From Siphonodentalium dalli (Eukaryota > Mollusca > Scaphopoda > Gadilida > Siphonodentaliidae): DNA of 64,000 nucleotides. The first letter of the stretch is position 1. Each line of letters begins with the position of its first letter. The stretch spans positions 125,027,030 through 125,091,029 of the forward strand of contig CP136067.1 of NCBI GenBank assembly GCA_032622095.1. The letters run 5' to 3'. Of this stretch, positions 7,922-20,002 are shown one piece after another. The position numbers were made by a program, and so were the translations under genes. The notes beneath the pieces are model-generated. The model was not told the DNA's origin, ran no database searches, and was given only the letters and a program-made list of their open reading frames with translations.

Positions 7922-8879
7922 ATTTCTCCTCTATAAAAATTGTTTACTGAGGATGTGTTGATTTGTATGAGTAAATAAATTATTAGCCGACAAGAAATCC
8001 CTGAGCGCTAGATGTTTAGTTGATCGTTTGACCGATGTTTAATTATAGTAAGCCGTAAGGGTGTGAATTTAGAGGAACATATCGTCCATTGTTTTTTGAG
8101 ACGGATCAAACTGGAAATTTACGCTCTCCGGAGACAATATTCGGTGGTTAAAAATTTATCAAATGCTATGTATATGAATGGTTCTGATGGGAGTTTGTGG
8201 TATTGCTTGAAAGATGAATTCTTCGCCGATACATATGTGGCTATATCGTTAGCATTACTGGTGTGAATGGGCTAAATTTGTCCGATTGCCGAGCGATGGT
8301 AAAAGGTGAATTTCTGCAGTTCCCCTTGTCTCTATAATACTACCATTAACGTGAAGCAGGCGCGTATATAGAAGCGGCGTATATGGGCAGCGCAAAAGGG
8401 GGGCGGACAGCGGAGCGCGTTACAAGCCCCTGTGTCTCAGGTGCATATTAATAGTGATGGCTGGTATTTAGGCCGCCATTAATAATAGTAATGATTATTA
8501 ACTCAATGTCCATATAATGGCTGACAAGTTTCTACAAAATCAATAATCGTGCTGACAGGCACCTTGCGGAATATCGACATATCCCAAATCCTGGAAAGCA
8601 TTGTGAAATTAAGAACAACCACGATTGAACTTAGTACCATTACCGTTTTGAGAATAATATCGTAGTGTATGTCACACTCACATGGACGCACTTGCCACTA
8701 TATCAATATCACACGCTTGGTAGGAAATATATGCAGAAAATCGGACGAGTGCAATAATATCCATATGAAAATCCACCCTGATCAATCCACCCAGGTGATT
8801 TGGGTCAAAGCCCGGGTGTCCATCTATCTACCAAATCATCCACCAACTATCAAGACCCCCTTAAGGAATTAAACCAGTA
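7922..8879. other. Unassigned AT-rich DNA
   Basis: No gene or clear repeat recognised up to the TIR element. Open frames here are under 70 residues and show no motif. Confidence 0.4.
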
Positions 8880-9470
8880 GTGGAGTAGATTTGTAAAAGA
8901 ATTGTTCACTTCGTGACTAAAGCATGACATTTGGCACATATGTACATATTGACATACCAATTGATATTATATATGGAACCACGCTAAAATTTCACTTTAA
9001 CCCCTCTTTTAAGGTTTTGTTTTCGAATTTAAAGAGCGTTTCGTGATTATATAATTTATTAAATGTCACAATTAATCTTACCATGGCATCTGCGATTTAA
9101 CATTAGTCATATACAGTAAGTATGACTCTGCGATATATAATGGCACATTTTAAGGGCGAAATTGGAACTCCCCGTTCAAGATGACCACCAAAATGGCCAC
9201 CGTAAGTGGAACATTTAACGTTTTTCACTAATATCTTCTAGATCAGTTTCTTCTGTATGGAGCTGGTTATGAAATGTGACTTTATTTTGTATTGTTCAAA
9301 TTAACTGATCGCTGGAGCAATAAAATGTGCCATACTTGGGATCCCAGCCCCTTCCGATCCCTCAATAACTCGATTTCACAGAACGCGGTATGAAATTTCA
9401 ATCAAACATCACAATTGGGATTCTAGTCATATTTCAAAAAGAAATGGCATACTCTGGCACAGTAACATTA
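8880..9470 (+). repeat. Left terminal inverted repeat of the 3.3-kb element
   Basis: It aligns in reverse complement with 11630-12216. Matching landmarks are cgtttcgtgattatataatt, gacattt/aaatgtc pairs, ctagatcagttt and atgaaatttcaa. Confidence 0.75.
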
Positions 9471-9744
9471 TAGGTGAGTGGGTGTCAGACCAGGTAACAC
9501 GAATATCGGGGTAGGCGTCCCCACACTAAAATTACAGAGAAATAGCCAGCATAATGCACTGCAAGGCCTTTTAGAAAGTCAAACAAGGAGATTCGGTGAA
9601 AAACTGATTAATAACATCAAATTCTGGGCCATTGCCATAAATATTGATTGACTAATGTCAGGAAAACCGTTTCCCCCATTGTGCATATAAAAGGCCACCG
9701 AGATGAAGAATTCTCTGACCTTACCTCCCAATCGGTTAACATAT

Positions 9745-10860
9745 ACTTGAGTTATTGTGGAAGGTGATAGCCATCCAATGTCCAACTGTACAACTCACCC
9801 ACGACCATACAATCATGTTATATATACATAAACACCACACAGATGACCATGTAGCCACTAGCTTTATACCCATACACTTCGCCCATAACCATACAACCAT
9901 ACTTGGGTTTATCCATAAACCACACACAGGACTATACAGCCATGATTCACCATTCATGTACACCAGATATACTTTTACACTTCACCCATGGCCATATAGT
10001 CACTTCCTGTATACATATTCACCACATTCGTGATCATACAGTCACTTCTTATATACATACATATTCGCCTCACCATTGGCCATACAATCACTCCCTGTTT
10101 ATCTATTTGCCACATTTATGGCCATATATCCACTCAAGATATACATATACTGCAACCATAACCATAGAGTAACTGCGGGTATACATATACACTTCACCAA
10201 TGGCCATACAATCATTTTATATATACCAAACCCCCATACACATAGTCATTCACCCACTCCAGGCTTGAATATACTCCTCACTCAAGACAATTAAGACAAT
10301 TGGCCATACAGTCAATCCTGTATGCCCTTTATTCACATCCATGCCCATATACCCACTCAAGATATACATATACACCCCACTCATGACCAGATTCAAACCA
10401 GGTATACAAATACACCTCACCAATGGATATACCAATACACTGCAAGACCATTCGTACACTCCAGATTTGCAGATGCACATCGCCCATGACAATTCAGCCA
10501 CTCGGTGTATACTCCCATACCCCATCCATGGTCATACAACTACACTATGTATACATATACATCCACCAATGACAATGCAGCCATGGCAGCGCTGCATATA
10601 CATCACATATACAACCATGACACACGCCGCCTATTTCCATCCAGCTACACTCCAGGTATGCACAATACACATACACCACTTCAATAACCACACAAACAAT
10701 CCTTGTATAGCTATTCACCTCACACATGACCATACAGTCACTCGTTGTATACCTTGTACACATCTCCCCATGGACACACCACCCCATCACATATAGCCAC
10801 TCCTTCGCACCATTCATGACCATACAATAACTCTATGTAGAACTACCACACATTCACTCC
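9745..10860 (+). repeat. Minisatellite of ~42-bp units
   Basis: About 25 diverged units follow the pattern ccat[a/g]accatacagtcact, then a tgtatacatatacac stretch and a c-rich end ttcaccccat. Because 42 is a multiple of three, open frames up to 151 codons appear on both strands; they are artefacts of periodicity. Confidence 0.85.
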
Positions 10861-11629
10861 CTGACTTCCATTGTGACATACGCCATATATTGAGTTGACT
10901 TTCATGCTAATGGCCGAGATTAGCCACATAATATGGTTTCACTCAGTTTAGACGTTCTGCCCATTTCCGTTCAGAAATATGGTCAGAGTCTCAAAAGACA
11001 TTTTTGGCAAAATTCCATACTACAGTACATTATTTAAAATTAATTTGTCATGCCTCAGAAGATGCAGAGACAATGAGAATGAGATATGTAGTAGTTAGTG
11101 GATTAAGTAACATAATAAGTGAGTTACAATTTTGCTAACTCTTGGGAACAGAATAATCATGTTCGAGATATATGTAAAAAAAAGTTGATTTTTTGTTTAC
11201 CAAATTTGATTGCCATTTTGGAAGCCATCTTGAGTAATTTTATCTAAAACACATTATTCTGACACATTTAAGACAGATCAGAACAATAAACATTTTTTAT
11301 ACCAAAGATAGTTCCATTTACTTGAATAAATGGTCCAAACCTGAAAATTTAAATTTTGCCGATTTTAATGTCAAGTTTATGATTGAAAAATCCATAAATT
11401 CTGGTAATTTCAGTGGTTACATTAGTAACACTTAACCAAGGTGCGTCAGAAATGTTAGAATTTAATGTATATCAGACAGAATAGACAATTTTATTCATAG
11501 ACCACAACTTGTAAGCGACTACATGTCATGCTGTGCCAATATTTACCATTTCCCATGTTTTGTCGCCATTTTGGCAGCCAATTTCAGATCTGAAAATGGC
11601 TGCAAAGATGCCATTGAGTTGAAATATTA

Positions 11630-12216
11630 ATAACTCATGGTATGCCTCACTTTGTTTGTACAATTTTGTCCATTTCTTGTTAAAATATGACTAGAATCGT
11701 AACCGTGATTTTTGTTGAAATTTCATGCCGAGTTCTGTAAAATATAAGTTTGGAGGGACTGGAATGGGCTAGGACCTCATGAATGGCACATTTCATTTCT
11801 CCAATAAATAAAGTTACAAATCTGAACCATTGCCATACAGCATAAACTGATCTAGAAGAAATTAGTGAAAAAACGTCAAATTTTCCACTTACTGGTACCA
11901 TTTTGACTGCCAACTTGGACGGGAGTTCCAATTTTACCCTAACAATGTGGCATTATATCTCGCTGAATCATACTTAATGTATAACCTAAATTTTAAACAT
12001 ATTTCGTGGTAAGATTAATTGCGACATTTAATAATTTATATAATCACGAAACGCTCTTTAAATTTGGAAAACTCTTAAAAGAGGGTTAAAGTGAAATTTC
12101 AGCGTGACTACATATCTAATATAAGTTAGTATGTGAATATGTACATATGTGCAAAGTTTCATGCTTTAGTCACAAATTGAACAATTGCCTTGAAAATTGG
12201 ACTTCATCTACTCCAC
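11630..12216 (-). repeat. Right terminal inverted repeat of the 3.3-kb element
   Basis: It is the reverse-complement partner of 8880-9470 and is also present, slightly shortened, at the right end of the second copy (to about 52460). Confidence 0.75.
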
Positions 12217-13016
12217 TATAGGTGAAACACATGTGTGGATAAACTTGTGAGTATTACCCAGATTGCCACACCCATGTGTACATTGACGTTTCACTCATGT
12301 CTCCTCAGTTTTTACAACATTGGTGTTTCCCACCCAGTTGTACCCACCACGAGTGTTTTCTACCTATATATATGTGTTTCCCACCCTGGCGTACATTGGC
12401 GTTTACTTACCCAGGTGGCATATATGCTTCCCCGCAATCGTCAAAATATTGCCGTAAATTGTACGATCTGAGATCGATTTACAAAATTCACAGTAAATAA
12501 AAATGTGACAAAATCAGACACAGAAATTGTGTGAAAATTGACACTAACGTTCGATATAATATAATAAATAATGCATGTCTTGTCGTTGACTTTGCCAAAA
12601 TTGTGGTCCTCTGGGAGAAATACATTACCCGCCTGTGGCTCGTGGACCATTCCTCCTCCCGGACCACTATTTTGGCATAGTCAACTCCAAGCTATGCATT
12701 ATCTACAATGTATACTTTTCCAGATGAATGGCATACTCTATTTAGCATATAAACGGTCAACCGACGTCGGGAAGGGGATCCCAAAACGCTTTGGTTACTC
12801 ATGGTTCTTCGGGTGGGGACATCTTGGTTATATGGCTATATAGATATCGGGACTGGCTGACAACATTTTCGAAAGTTCTACTATTTTAAAATATAGCTTA
12901 TACGTGTAAACGTGTATCAGATAGATGTATGTGCTAGATATTTGCATTTACTATTTTGATTGGAATTGCCACCTTGTTTGCGAATATCTATTATATATTT
13001 TGCAACTTCTGTCTGC
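12217..13016. other. Unassigned DNA with short local repeats
   Basis: The phrase gtgttt[c/t]ccaccc recurs near 12320-12390. No gene recognised. Confidence 0.4.
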
Positions 13017-13058
13017 GTGTATGTATGTATGTATTTATGGATGTATGTGTGTATATGT
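13017..13058 (+). repeat. Imperfect (TGTA)n microsatellite
   Basis: Runs of tgta, atgt and tgtgta units directly precede a duplicated unit. Confidence 0.7.
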
Positions 13059-13067
13059 GTTATGGAC

Positions 13068-13318
13068 TCGAAAACTGCTCGACCGATCCGACTCAAATTT
13101 GGTATGTAGGCCTACTTTGATCCCGGGAACAATATGGACGGGTCCAATTTCATGTGCGAACGTGTCCTTGACCTCGCTCATATAGGCATGTTTCTCGACC
13201 TCGACCGATTCGACTCAAAGTTGGTATATAGGCCTACTTTGATTCCGGGAACAATATGGGCGGGTCCAATTTAACGTGCGACCGTGTCATTGACCTTAAC
13301 ATCGCTCATATACGCTCA
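13068..13318 (+). repeat. Tandem duplication of a ~120-bp unit
   Basis: Both copies contain ctcgaccgat, ggcctactttgat, cgggaacaatatgg, cgggtccaattt and cgtgtc in order. The microsatellite followed by a duplicated ACCGATxCGACTCAAA unit looks like the end of a dispersed repeat. Confidence 0.75.
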
Positions 13319-13325
13319 TATACAC

Positions 13326-13376
13326 TGTGGAGGATATATTCCTCGAAATCTCATTCCGCCCGAGCAAAATTCCTAT
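13326..13376 (+). repeat. Inverted partner of 16337-16395
   Basis: Shared phrases are tgtggaggat, ttcctcgaaat and tcattccgcccgagcaaa, here on the plus strand and at 16337-16395 on the minus strand, 3 kb apart. Confidence 0.7.
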
Positions 13377-14047
13377 TCCGAGCGGTAGAAGATCCGATTT
13401 CGCGAAAGTTTTGCTCGATTTTCCACGACCATGTTCACTAATTGGTGCATATCGAGGGAGCAACTCATGGGATGACACATTCAAATGATAGGATTTCTTT
13501 CTAATGTATGTTACTCTTCACTTACTTATTATGTAGTCCCATATGTAGCACACTGAAGCAAATTACAAGGGTTTGCTCACTCAAATCCACACACACAGAA
13601 GGAAAGTATTGTGCACAAATGTGAATTTCGAAGCGAAAGTGATAATGTTTTGTAGAACAAATTGGTTGTGTGTATCCGAAAACAACACATCGTTACTTTA
13701 AAAGTACAGTTGATCAAAATACGCGATTTGAGCCTGACATAATGCGTTCAAAGTTAAACTATCATACGTTCCGATTCTGTTTTCGGAGTGTTTCGATTCA
13801 CGACACGCACATTCTCAGCGTTCCGATTTCTGACATGGATAAATAATATACCTAATCCAGTCAATTGCTTCATTTTGCTGGCTCCACCGCCGTTCTACAT
13901 GATGGTAAATTGTCCTATAATGATTGACTAAGTACAAAGAATTAGTATCTTATACTACAACAGATCTACAACGTCACTGGTGTTGATTTTGATGCGATTT
14001 CTTTTGTTTATTTTCCAATAATATCTTGATGTACTTTATTTAAAAGA
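13377..14047. other. Unassigned DNA
   Basis: No gene or clear repeat recognised. Confidence 0.35.
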
Positions 14048-14124
14048 CCAAACATACATGCACATGTATATGGGAAGCCACTTTGACATTTAATAAATAA
14101 TTGAGCTTAAAGGAACTCAATCCA

Positions 14125-14530
14125 ACAACAACAACGTTTTTAAATGCGGCTCCAGTTATCAGAATCGATTAATTGCCCAAAAATAATGCTAACAACAGTC
14201 AATTATAGTACAACATTGCCCAAAACCCGTTATTTATCAACATTTGTTCAAGGAAATTTTGCCGGTTTGTCAATTATCTGACACAAAAAGCCACTTGATT
14301 TTAGAGAGACTTAGAGTTATCCATCTTCATCCGCAATTTGGTCCGAGACCGTCATCCCGTCGACCTTTTACTTGACCACTAAACATCATCGGTGGTGAAA
14401 AATAATAGATTTCAAAAATCGATAGCTGATCACTGAACATTTTGATGGATGGGTTCCTCGATTCATATATTTTTGACCACCGAATCCAAGGAAATAGTGA
14501 TTTGCGAGCGTTAATTCGGATTATGCACCT
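14125..14530 (+). repeat. Dispersed repeat, copy 1 (partner 36075-36397)
   Basis: Both copies share cagttatcagaatcgatt, aaaaatcgata, tctgatcact/gctgatcact, gggttcctcga and tcggattatgca. In this copy the palindromic satellite starts exactly where the similarity ends. Confidence 0.75.
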
Positions 14531-14815
14531 TTAAGCGCAATAAGGAATCTCTAATTGCGCTTAAGTGCAATAGGGAAAGATCTGATTGCACTTAAGCGCA
14601 ATAAGGAAATAATTAATTTCGCTTAAGCACAATAATGAATATTTCATTGCAATTAAGTGCATTAAGGAATATCTTATTGCGCTTAAGCGCAAACAAGAGT
14701 CTCTAGTTGCTCTTAACAATATGGAATATTTTTTATTGCGCTTAAGTGCAATAAGAGCTAATTGTGCTGAAGTACAATTAAAAATCTTCCTTATTGCGCT
14801 TAAGCGCAATTAGCC
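14530..14815. repeat. Palindromic satellite, array 1
   Basis: About ten units, spaced roughly 30 bp, are built on the self-complementary core ATTGCGCTTAAGCGCAAT with linkers such as aaggaatat. Units vary by one to four bases. Both strands read alike, so the region can form many alternative hairpins or cruciforms. Confidence 0.9.
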
Positions 14816-14881
14816 ACATTACATAAACTCCCTGTAATTCAAATGGTGTAGTCCATAGCACATTGGGTGGAGTTTATTGGT

Positions 14882-14932
14882 GACCTGGTGACTGTCCCGA
14901 CCTGGTGACTGTCCCGACCTGGTGACTGTCCA
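14882..14932 (+). repeat. Three tandem copies of a 17-bp unit
   Basis: The unit gacctggtgactgtccc is repeated three times between the two palindromic arrays, essentially without change. Confidence 0.9.
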
Positions 14933-14995
14933 GATGTAGGCCTATTCGGATTCTACTATTTGCAGAGGGGTAATCTCATGAGGGAGGTATTAATG

Positions 14996-15215
14996 CCCTT
15001 AATCGCAATAAGGATGTAATTGCGCTTAAGTGCAATAAGGAATATCTTATTTTGCTTAAGCTCAATAATGAATCCATAATTGCGCTTAAGCGCAATAAGG
15101 GAAACTCTAATTGAGCTTAAGCGCAATAAGAGAATATCTTAAGCACAAACAGAAATATATAATTGTAATTAAGGGCAATAAAAGAAGATCTTATTGCGCT
15201 TAAACTTAGTTATTT
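14996..15215. repeat. Palindromic satellite, array 2
   Basis: A further seven or eight units of the same core as array 1 end at the right inverted arm. Confidence 0.9.
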
Positions 15216-15262
15216 ATTAAATATCAATTTGGCTTCCCATATAAGTACATTATACATGTATA

Positions 15263-16336
15263 CACACAATAATGTGCGCATGTAACATTAGTCAGTGGAG
15301 GAAATACTACCTTAATCAACAGCAAGTTAGAAACTGTGTCGGGGAATATGTTGGGGTTATTTGATTTTCGTATTAGCCTTCATTACGTTGCTATCATCTT
15401 TGTTTAAGATGGCGATAGTCCGTTCTGAGATAGATTTTAGTCTATGGTACTGGTATCTCTCGGAATGCACGCTACAGAGCGATAACGAGCTTCGTGTAGT
15501 GTTTTATCCATGAGCCAGAAACGAGTCATTCAGTTGGCGATCAGCTGATTCGTTTTCGTTTACATTCAATTCGGCAAATCAATCGACTGACAGCTGCAGA
15601 CAGCAATAATTGTAAATTGAACTAACAAAACCGCATATACATGTACATGTATTAAAAAGGAAACCTACGGCTTTTGACTGAACACATTATCATTCCTGGG
15701 TACAAGCAAATGTCGATTTGCCATGATAGTTAACCTCTTGTATCATCGTTGATTATTTGACCTGCTATTCGATATACCGTACTGACCTATAGCTGTTGCT
15801 CAGCACAATTTCAAAGTAAACTATGCGACTTCCGGTGCGAAACTGGTAATTACACTGACGTATAAGAAAATGTTCAACGACGAATACTGTTAATATCAGG
15901 GGAAAATGAAAATATTGATAGCATTTGATAACATTATCCGAAAATGTACTGATAAAGAGTCTGATTGCATGCCCCTTTAATACTTTCGTCGTCATTTTGA
16001 AGAAAACACCTAAGGGCCGTCACATTGAGACGTTTATCGCTAGAAAACTGGACGTTTCTAGTCGAAATATAAAAAGCATTGCTCGGGCGACAATTGAACT
16101 TACTCGGGCGACAACGGAACATACAGGGCTGGAATCGGAGCGAAAATATAAATCACCGATTACAACATTTTGCTGGCTTTTTTTAGCAATAAAATGATCG
16201 GAGAACACGTCCGGTTGAAGCTAGAGGTAAACATTAACATACCATGGTATTAAACTCATCTTATATCTGTCTTTGCGAGTTTTTCGGCAGGTAAATTTGA
16301 AAATTGTTCGGTCGACAAACGGAAAAACTCACAACA
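15263..16336. other. Unassigned DNA
   Basis: No gene recognised. The phrase ctcgggcgacaa occurs twice near 16082-16115. Confidence 0.4.
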
Positions 16337-16395
16337 GAATCGGCATTTGCTCGGGCGGAATGATATTTCGAGGAGCAGATCCTCCACATTGGTAT
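16337..16395 (-). repeat. Inverted partner of 13326-13376
   Basis: It contains tttgctcgggcggaatga, ttcgagga and atcctccaca, the reverse complement of the earlier copy. Confidence 0.7.
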
Positions 16396-17211
16396 AGGAC
16401 TGTTTCTGAACCGATTTAACAGCAGTTTGTCCAGACGCTGTATATTCTGCCCAGACGGGGGCGATCACAAATAAATCCCCAAATAGCCCGGACGAAGTCG
16501 GGCACATCAGCTAGTCTTTTATATTTCGAGACGGAAGGCAAGACTTTTCCCAGTAAAATTGGGAATGTCGGAATTTAGGGACATGTGCAGTGTTGTAAAT
16601 CGTAAAAATAAAACAAAAATGGAATTTCGTCAAGTTTGAAAGTGGGACACTCTTTATTTAGGGACCCGTCCTAGACATGTACTATCTGCGTGGCACGGAC
16701 GATGTTGTTTAGAAAAGAAGAACTGTAGGATGATATCCCTACTATAACATGGTGTGGGGCTTACATAAGATGTTACTGTCCTGGCGATGTTCATCCAAAC
16801 TTATAGAACACCCCTCTAATACGACAAATCTAATTGGTAGTTTTAAATTACGGGGCGCTTCCTTGTCAGAGACGGAGTATCAACACAATTGATAAAACAT
16901 TTCATTTATTGTCCACATATTGCCGGATTTCAATGTGACATTTAAATGGTAAACACATGCCAAGGTGTGACCTTCGCAGGACAAACACCAATTGATAGTT
17001 CAACCATTCCATGGCCGGAGCTTCTTGAAGTTTTACGAAAACCCTGTGCCAGTGAATTCTCAGAATTTCTCTTATATACGCGTATCGCCTACATATAAGG
17101 AGCCTCTCATATATACAAAAATGCATTGGCATAACAACGCTTACATTGACATTTTAATCCATTACATACCTCAATTGAAGTTCAACGAATAATTATTTGG
17201 AGATAAGGGTG
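16396..17211. other. Unassigned DNA with a degenerate copy of a short dispersed motif
   Basis: No gene recognised. 17040-17130 holds a diverged copy of the gccagtg/aatgcattggc palindromic motif seen better at 46312-46380. Confidence 0.4.
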
Positions 17212-18024
17212 TTAAGGCTTAACCAAACCAGTCCCATATGGACTCCGGTTCAAATGTGTGTAATTTTTTTAATTGAGAAAAAAATGGCACAAACTTCACA
17301 TGAGAAGCTAAAAACAACTATACGTATAATATATATATATAGTAAATAACACTTTTCATGTGACAGAAATTGGAAATATGTGATACTTTCTTCCGAACTG
17401 AAATCTGACTTTAAGCGTACGTACATGGTCTGTTGTTGGGATATTTCCACAAACAAAACTGAATCCTGGTTGGGGAGTTCTCTGTCAAGAATGCTTTGTT
17501 GAGAAATCCGTACATTTGGCAATGACTGTATCCATTCTAAACTTGCTGGTGGGAATTCACTGAGTAATCTCTTGATTAATCCTGATTGGGATTTGGACCA
17601 TTAAAATATAAGCTGGCTTGCTAAAGGATTCTGACCTTGCACAATTACAGTCACAGTCAAATCAAGCTGTTTGCTTTCTGGTGAAGTTAAGCCACAACAC
17701 ATACCCTGGCTTTGGAAAATTTAAATTAAATACATGTTGTTACTATAATAAAAGTGGATTTCTCAACAAAGCATTTCTTATGGAGTTCTCCTGAATTTTG
17801 ATGTACTTTCTTTTATGGAAATTGGCTGACTATGTCTATACGCGCGCACAAAGTCAGAGTGTTGTTTGTAAGTATGCGACCAGTATAGTGTTATTAACTA
17901 CATATTATACATTGATTGTTGTTTTCTTTCAAGTTTTTGACGTTTTTGATACTTTTCTACCAATTTAAAAATTGATAAACATATTCCTCGAGGCCATATT
18001 GGACTGGTTTGGTTAAACCTTAAA
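17212..18024. mobile_element. ~813-bp TIR element
   Basis: Ends are inverted copies: ttaaggcttaaccaaaccag at 17212 and ctggtttggttaaaccttaa at 18004-18023. A second inverted pair lies inside: ctttgttgagaaatcc near 17490 and ggatttctcaacaaag near 17756. No coding capacity. Confidence 0.7.
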
Positions 18025-18376
18025 GGAAAATATTAGATCAACGTGGGTTAACGTGTATTTCCGGGTGATTGGAGAGACAGTGGTTCACGCTGATAAGCGT
18101 TGGTTGATATTGAATATATTCAGCACTGGTTTCTCGATTGTTCTAAAGTATGCATAAACGCAAACGAATATTTTAGCGCTCATTCTACGTTCAGCTTATA
18201 AGGTCCACGGTTGGCCCGCCCACCCTCCCACCCAAATTTAGTAAAGTAGATAACTATTGGAGTATTTTGGCTTTTGAAAAGGTTGATCATCAATTCATAT
18301 GAGAACATATATTACAAAAGTTTGTTTCATTGTATGATACATGTATGTTTATAGGATTACAGGTCTTTTTGTGATC

Positions 18377-18407
<31 letters not shown>

Positions 18408-18863
18408 GATGTGCACAAGTTATTTGAAGCAAATGACGTTGACCTGAATTTCTAGATTAAAACAGTCGTTTCTATAATTCGTAGTTGTTATTCTCTAACT
18501 CGTTTATGTTTGTTCGAGTGAAACTTCTTCTTCTTCTGGTTACAGCCGTCGGTCATTTGCTGACCATTATTAGCCGTTCTAAAGTTTTACGAGTTAAAAC
18601 ATAAATTCCTTTATATGAGAGACTTCCTATATATGGGGAGGCTCCCTATGTATCAGCCTTGCACATATAGAAAATTCACTGGCACAGAATATTTAATGCT
18701 GCACCAGCCCAGCTCCCGTCATGATAGGGTTGAATGGCGTTGTGTAATCAGTCAATCGCATAACTTTGGCAATTACTATGATGGGCATTAGCAAAGTGAC
18801 AAATTGATACCAACATAATTATAGAATCTATGACATTGTCTTCTTTTTGTACAATCGTCTTGA
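18025..18863. other. Unassigned DNA
   Basis: No gene recognised. It contains the microsatellite listed separately and, at 18610-18690, another degenerate catatat-rich palindromic motif. Confidence 0.4.
18382..18408. repeat. (TA)n microsatellite
   Basis: Uninterrupted AT dinucleotides over about 27 bases. Confidence 0.9.
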
Positions 18864-18869
18864 TTTAAA

Positions 18870-19514
18870 CTGGTGCTGTACGCTAAATCCGACCATTTAT
18901 GGGACCAGCTCCTTTTATACTCAACAGAATACATGCAACAAATGAATGAATTTGAACCATGGATTCAAACTCCAGGCAGAGTTATCTCCCATCGCTTCGC
19001 TGACATATCACTGACATAAGGACATTTGGTAAGGATTTCCTACGTGTTCTTGGTTCTTATGTTTTATATAGTCTATATTGTTCTTATCAATACCGAAATA
19101 ATTACCATAATTGCAAACTTTTGGTGGTCAAAATAAGATAATATGTGACTAAATATAGTTCCGACGGTGTGTAAAAATAGATGTATCGGTCCGCAAAGTA
19201 CCACCCTTGTGGCAGTGCAATATCGCAGTGCTAACGTAGAGGGCGCTGCATGGAGTTTGCCATGAATTAATGCAAATACACTCGTGCACTCCATATCCGA
19301 TGCAAAAACATGGTAATTATAATGAAAATGAATTTATGACTGGAGTCATTAATTTATTTTCAATATAATTACCATATTGTTTGCATCGTTCATAGAGCAC
19401 ATGAGTGTATTTTGCACTAATCCATGGCTCAAATTCATACATTTGTTGCATATATTCTGTTGAGTATAAAAGGAGATGGTCCCATACATGGTCGGATTTA
19501 GTGTACAGTACCCC
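18870..19514. mobile_element. ~645-bp MITE flanked by TTTAAA
   Basis: Arms of about 95 bp are inverted copies: ctaaatccgacca, ccttttatactcaacagaat and tgcaacaaatg on the left, with their complements on the right. TTTAAA flanks both sides (18864-18869 and 19515-19520). The core TTAA would fit piggyBac or Kolobok-type insertion. A second, almost complete palindrome fills the middle (19259-19430). Confidence 0.75.
19259..19430. repeat. Inner palindrome of the TTAA-flanked MITE
   Basis: tgcaaatacactcgtgc, gatgcaaa and catggtaattataatgaaaa on the left return in reverse complement on the right; the loop is about 12 bp. Confidence 0.8.
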
Positions 19515-19520
19515 TTTAAA

Positions 19521-20002
19521 GATTATGTTGCCAATCGTTCAATCGCAAGGTAATGTTAAAGAAATGCAGATATATGAACGATATTCTTTGCACATTGAAT
19601 TAATTTTTTATTTTGTACATGCAACCGCAACCACGGAGATCGCAGCATTATTTATCGTTGATTGCATTCACCCTGTATCAAAGACGCATCACACCTGGGG
19701 CACTTTGTTATAGTGATTGTTGTGTCTTACATTTATCTCAATATGTAGGGATTTTGGACCCGGATATATATGCCCCTATCTTATTTATTTTGTTAATGTT
19801 GGGACTTGCATTATGGTGGTCTTGTTATAACGGTTCATCTATTCCAAATTCCAATTAGAACTTTAAAAAATATGCTTTTAATACAGGCATGTAAATTATA
19901 TCTGATGGTGTCGCACAGCCGATTGTATTGTGTGGTGTGAGTTTAGTCGATATGTGTGAGTTCCTAATGATGTTGGTTATCGATGAGAGTCACGACTTGC
20001 CA
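19521..20002. other. Unassigned DNA
   Basis: A frame of 102 residues (19405-19713) and others are open, but no domain or start context supports a gene. Confidence 0.35.

Larger units (their letters stand above)
8880..12216. mobile_element. 3.3-kb element with ~590-bp terminal inverted repeats and a minisatellite core
   Basis: The left end (GTGGAGTAGAT from 8880) and right end (ATCTACTCCAC to 12216) are inverted copies, each flanked by TA (8878-8879 and 12217-12218). A TA duplication is typical of Tc1/mariner-like insertion but is short enough to arise by chance. The arms are alignable for about 590 bp with moderate divergence. No transposase is encoded; the interior is a minisatellite plus non-coding DNA. 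The right half recurs at 50178-52460, so it is a family and not a local inversion. It is probably non-autonomous. Confidence 0.75.
14048..15262. mobile_element. TIR element containing a palindromic satellite
   Basis: Inverted arms of about 60 bp (14048-14110 and 15200-15262) share atatgggaagcc, a gacattt/atattt segment and taataaataa. Between them lie a dispersed unit (14125-14530), two arrays of a palindromic repeat and a 17-bp triplication. There is no coding capacity. Confidence 0.55.

Noticed and set aside
9755-10823. Open frames up to 151 codons on both strands
   Set aside because: They follow from a 42-bp tandem unit (a multiple of three), are rich in His/Thr/Tyr repeats and exist on both strands.
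14561-14809. Minus-strand frame of 82 codons
   Set aside because: It is the translation of the palindromic satellite.
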